Positions 59,943-64,000 of a stretch of 64,000 nt of DNA are shown one piece after another (within the stretch, counting starts at the first letter, position 1; each line of letters opens with the position of its first letter). The stretch lies in contig JAACJO010000010.1 of the NCBI GenBank assembly GCA_013368445.1, forward strand, positions 1,240,001-1,304,000. Direction: 5' to 3'. The notes beneath the pieces were generated by a model. It was not told where the DNA came from. It made no database searches and was given only the letters and a program-made list of their open reading frames with translations. This stretch comes from Leucocoprinus leucothites (Eukaryota; Basidiomycota; Agaricomycetes; Agaricales; Agaricaceae). A program made the translations under genes and the position numbers.

Positions 59943-60504
59943 TAGTTCCTGGACTTGGAGCACACTATCGTCGATTTGGGCATTATGGTGGCGTTGGGTA
60001 GTTGTATACGTTCCCTCGTTTTGATTTCATATCTAAGCGAACCTTTCCCGCAACATTTTTCACTGTATTTCTCGTTGTACAATGATGAAGGAATTCCGAC
60101 CTGGACCAAGAAGTGCACTTGACCGTCTTCCCAGGATGTGGATTCAAATTATATATCCGTGAGACTCCCATGAACACACGAAGTTAAACTGAGGACTAGC
60201 GTCATATCCATGTTGACCAATACTTGTTGTGTAAGTATTTGCAAGAGAGCCGCTCGCCAGGGTCCCTGGTCGCTTTCGGCCTGTGGTAACCACATGCTCA
60301 TAATGCCATCAGACGAGAAAAGATATTTCTTCGCAGGGGCGTACGATCAGCACAATGCTCGTTTCCAATATAAGCAAGTGTACTGAGGTGTACTGTGTGG
60401 GTAATTCCCTCCTCCTATCGCCTACGTCGTCCCTCTCGGCTCTTCCACTCCTTCACCCTTCTTCTAACTATTGCTTGACCTGCTGAGCGCTCGAACGTAT
60501 CGAC
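59943..60504. other. Intergenic between eIF5A and GMC5
   Basis: Presumably the eIF5A 3' UTR and the promoter of the downstream oxidase. No TATA/GGACC module like that of copies 1-4 was found. Confidence 0.4.
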
Positions 60505-63249
<2,745 letters not shown>

Positions 63250-64000
63250 ACTCGACTTCGACTCTTCATTGAACGGAACATCTTTTGCCTTCGGTCTCGT
63301 ATATACCTTTTCGTGATTTTTTTTGTGATCTACCCATATTCTCATCCTGTTTATTTCTATTCCTTAATTTCGCCTATTGACTTTTTTTTGGCTTGAAGTT
63401 TTTATACAAACAAGAATGCGGGACTTTGCACTGTTTTATGTCAACTAGTGTTTATAGTCACTCATAAGAATATAAAATGTGTTGCTACCATCGTTATATG
63501 TGTCTGATTCGGAGGAGGTGGGCGTCCATGTTACCACGAGAAAAAGAGTTCTGTGGCAAACTAGTGCCCAAAGTCTGAAACCAAAGTAAATAAGTTTATA
63601 CTTAAGAAAAGAATCCCCGAGCGCTACGATAACAAAAGTGATGTCAAATAAACAGTAGTCGGCAATGGGTGCTCGGATGCGAAATCCAAGCGCAGACGGA
63701 AGTCCATCTCCACAACAGTGCCACAGGGGGAATGGAGATCCAGTTGGTATGGGGTTTGTCGAGTAGATTCTGGCACAAGGATGGTGTTTGTGTGTGAAAT
63801 TTTATCGCTAAATAAATCGTTATGTAAAATGTAGTTTTCCAATAAGAATGTGAATATTCAACGTTGAACGTTGAATCACAAGAGTCAACAGCACCTCTGA
63901 CAGTTCAAATCGCGAATGTCGCATTGTCGTTACTTGCACTCATTCGTGGCTAAACAAACCTTGTCATAGACACGCCGATGTGGCTAGCCTAATCTCAGCG
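63250..64000. other. 3' flank of GMC5 with LTR fragment
   Basis: No gene was recognised. It contains the partial LTR-like repeat (listed separately) and the palindrome TTCAACGTTGAACGTTGAA at 63857-63875. Confidence 0.5.
63548..63714. mobile_element. Fragment of the LTR-like element
   Basis: About 167 bp is closely similar to 13029-13187, the 3' third of the LTR-like insertion. Shared blocks include TGTGGCAAACTAGTGCC, CCAAAGTAAATAAGTTTA and CCAAGCGCAGACGGAAG. Both end at CATCTCCACA. Similarity stops abruptly on the left, so this is a truncated copy in the same orientation. Confidence 0.65.

Overview
The window looks like nuclear DNA of a basidiomycete fungus, most likely an Agaricomycete. Genes are split by many short introns (about 48-60 nt, GT-AG with two GC-AG exceptions). 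The gene families fit too: NACHT-type STAND NTPases, aryl-alcohol-oxidase-like GMC enzymes and a two-LIM protein. All gene models were spliced by eye: donors and acceptors were chosen so that codon phase and recognisable protein motifs stay continuous. No transcripts or database searches were available.

Layout. 0.7-2.5 kb: a DUF1365-family gene (+). 2.5-6.3 kb: no recognisable gene. 6.4-16.3 kb: three tandem AAO-like GMC flavoenzyme genes (+), separated by homologous spacers; the second spacer carries a solo-LTR-like insertion with a target-site duplication. 18.9-22.0 kb: a double RanBP2-type zinc-finger RNA-binding protein (-). 23.4-26.9 kb: a UPF1/HCS1-like SF1 helicase (-). 27.7-29.8 kb: a fourth copy of the same GMC gene, inverted (-), with a recognisable copy of the family promoter. 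31.5 kb: a candidate small secreted protein (+). 33.0-33.5 kb: the RNA polymerase III subunit C11 gene (-), divergent from a SPRY-domain gene (+, 33.6-34.7 kb). 35.2-39.0 kb: an SDE3/MOV10-like RNA helicase (-). 40.3-42.4 kb: a NACHT NTPase (-), divergent from APC1 (+, 42.8-49.2 kb). 49.8-51.2 kb: DAHP synthase (-), divergent from a PIH1-type R2TP subunit (+, 51.5-54.6 kb) that has a 1.5-kb intron. 56.2-57.7 kb: a two-LIM protein (-). 59.1-59.9 kb: eIF5A (+). 60.5-63.2 kb: a fifth, distantly related GMC oxidase (+), followed by a fragment of the same LTR seen at 13 kb.

Functionally, most of the window is conserved housekeeping (cell-cycle ubiquitin ligase, shikimate entry enzyme, translation factor, Pol III, chaperone adaptor, RNA helicases). 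A lineage-specific family of secreted FAD oxidoreductases has expanded within it by tandem duplication, plus one inverted copy about 11 kb away. All four share a TATA-containing promoter module, so they may respond to the same signal, probably in lignocellulose or aromatic-alcohol metabolism (inference). The most unusual sequence-level features are very small exons (4, 7, 8 and 12 nt) in three genes, two GC-AG introns, and the LTR insertion that marks one of the two duplicated spacers.
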